Part shown: positions 63,178 through 64,000 of the stretch, piece by piece | Layout: the number at the start of each line of letters is the position of its first letter | Position numbering within the stretch: the stretch's first letter is position 1 | Assembly (NCBI RefSeq): GCF_030506255.1 | Contig: NZ_CP113431.1 | Span: forward strand, 1,488,001-1,552,000 | Source: Nocardioides sp. Arc9.136 | GTDB taxonomy: Bacteria; Actinomycetota; Actinomycetes; Propionibacteriales; Nocardioidaceae | Length of the DNA: 64,000 nucleotides | Direction: 5' to 3' | Program-made: the position numbers and the translations under genes | The notes under the pieces: generated by a model | Databases searched by the model: none | Seen by the model: only the letters and a program-made list of their open reading frames with translations | What the model was told of the DNA's origin: nothing

Positions 63178-64000
63178 GTGCTGTCGACGCGTCACGGTGT
63201 TCGCCCCCTCGGGGCGGCCGACCTCGGCGCCTTCCTCGAGCTGACCGGCCGCGACCCGGTGGTCAACGTCTTCGCCGACTACCGCGCCCGCACCACCAAC
63301 CTCGAGCCGCGCTGGCTCGGCGGTGAGATGTGGGGCCGGTACGCCGACGGCCAGCTGGTGGCCGCCTGCCACGTCGGCGCGAACCTGGTGCCGATCGGCG
63401 CCTCGCCCGACGACGCCCGGGCCTTCGCCGAGCGAGCGCTGGCCCGCGGCCGGACCGTCTCGACCATCGTCGGCCCCCACGAGCCGGTCCAGGAGTTCTG
63501 GAACGGCGTCGCGGACAGCTGGGGCCGCCCGCGCGAGCTGCGCTGGCAGCAGCCCCACCTGGAGATGACCGGTCCGCCGGAGGTCGAGCCGGACCCGCGG
63601 GTGCGTCGTACGACGCGGCAGGACATGCCCGAGCTCTACCCCGCGTGCGTGGCGATGTACACCGAGGAGGTCGGCGTCTCGCCCGAGCAGGGCGGCGGCG
63701 CGGAGCTCTACCGGGCGCGGGTCACCCAGCTGATGAACCGCGGCTGGTCCTTCGCCGCCTTCGAGGGCGACCGGCTGGTCTTCAAGGCCGAGGTCGCCTG
63801 CGCCTCGCCGTACGCCGCCCAGATCCAGGGGGTGTGGGTGCCGCCGGACCACCGCGGCCAGGGGCTGGCCGAGAGCGGCATGGCCGCCGTGGTGGAGCTG
63901 GTCCGCACCGAGGTCGCCCCGGTGGTCTCGCTCTACGTCAACGAGTGGAACGAGCCGGCCCGCCGCGCCTACCACCGCGTGGGCTTCCGCGAGACGGCCC
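63178..64000 (+). CDS. DUF4081/GNAT acetyltransferase, 3' end cut by window edge
   Basis: The frame runs from GTG 63178 to the window end, 274 codons without a stop. Residues 1-120 form a DUF4081-like domain (VRPLGAADLGAFLELTGRDPVVNVF), and about 140-274 a GNAT domain with the acetyl-CoA loop VWVPPDHRGQGLAESGM and SLYVNEWNEPARRAYHRVGF. Proteins of this two-part design follow ispG in many actinobacteria; the acetyl acceptor is unknown. Only a few C-terminal residues should be missing. Confidence 0.88.
   Translation, partial: MLSTRHGVRPLGAADLGAFLELTGRDPVVNVFADYRARTTNLEPRWLGGEMWGRYADGQLVAACHVGANLVPIGASPDDARAFAERALARGRTVSTIVGPHEPVQEFWNGVADSWGRPRELRWQQPHLEMTGPPEVEPDPRVRRTTRQDMPELYPACVAMYTEEVGVSPEQGGGAELYRARVTQLMNRGWSFAAFEGDRLVFKAEVACASPYAAQIQGVWVPPDHRGQGLAESGMAAVVELVRTEVAPVVSLYVNEWNEPARRAYHRVGFRETA

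Overview
This is a very GC-rich chromosomal segment from an actinobacterium, most likely Nocardioides or a close relative (Nocardioidaceae). The support is the codon bias, the many GTG starts, the run smc–ftsY–amtB–glnB–glnD–ffh–rpsP–rimM–trmD–rplS–lepB–rnhB–yraN–comM–dprA–xerC–rpsB–tsf–pyrH–frr–cdsA–rlmN that Streptomyces and Mycobacterium share in large part, a DUF222/HNH (13E12-type) gene, and a metallophosphoesterase of the family known from propionibacteria. The genus is inferred. No tRNA, rRNA, CRISPR array, transposase or prophage was found.

Layout. 1-7081: 3' part of smc, a thioesterase, ftsY, then the ammonium transporter amtB with two PII genes. 7137-11750: glnD, then the cstA–ybdD pair on the minus strand. 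11881-20718: ffh, a NYN-domain gene, an amidohydrolase, a membrane protein, the rpsP–khpA–rimM–trmD–rplS translation block, lepB, rnhB and a DUF2469 gene. 20826-25673: an insertion in the core order, two TadE/TadG-like gene pairs with no secretion motor nearby. 25788-36918: yraN, comM, dprA, xerC, an M23-like gene, rpsB, tsf, pyrH, frr, cdsA, a small membrane protein and rlmN. 37034-45118: accessory genes (Tat-exported phosphoesterase, LOG-like protein, RIO kinase, YeeE/YedE transporter, M1 peptidase, AGE-family epimerase). 45119-47128: a DUF222/HNH gene between two inverted clusters of a 38-40 bp repeat. 47129-59414: a polyamine block with an FAD oxidoreductase, Lrp/AsnC regulator, PotDABC-type importer, aminotransferase, aminobutyraldehyde-type dehydrogenase, a saccharopine-dehydrogenase-like protein and a D-aminoacylase-like hydrolase. 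59507-64000: dxr, an M50 site-2 protease, ispG and a truncated GNAT gene.

How the genes work together. Ffh, FtsY and LepB cover co-translational export. AmtB, two PII proteins and GlnD form a nitrogen-sensing module; the two PII proteins are about 78% identical by direct count and are separated by a strong hairpin. The polyamine block can be read as uptake, transamination and oxidation of putrescine to 4-aminobutyrate, with the Lrp-type protein as likely regulator; a TTTC-N5-GAA motif lies upstream of both potD and the divergent aminotransferase/dehydrogenase genes. Dxr and IspG belong to the MEP isoprenoid pathway.

Regulation visible in the sequence. About ten genes have a TANNNT-like hexamer ending 6-8 bases before the start codon, with no room for a ribosome-binding site, which points to leaderless mRNAs. 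pyrH is preceded by a 21-codon open frame that overlaps its TTG start and is crossed by a long hairpin. rpsP and rplS share an element of identical spacing, GATTTC-N18-TGGCAGACT.
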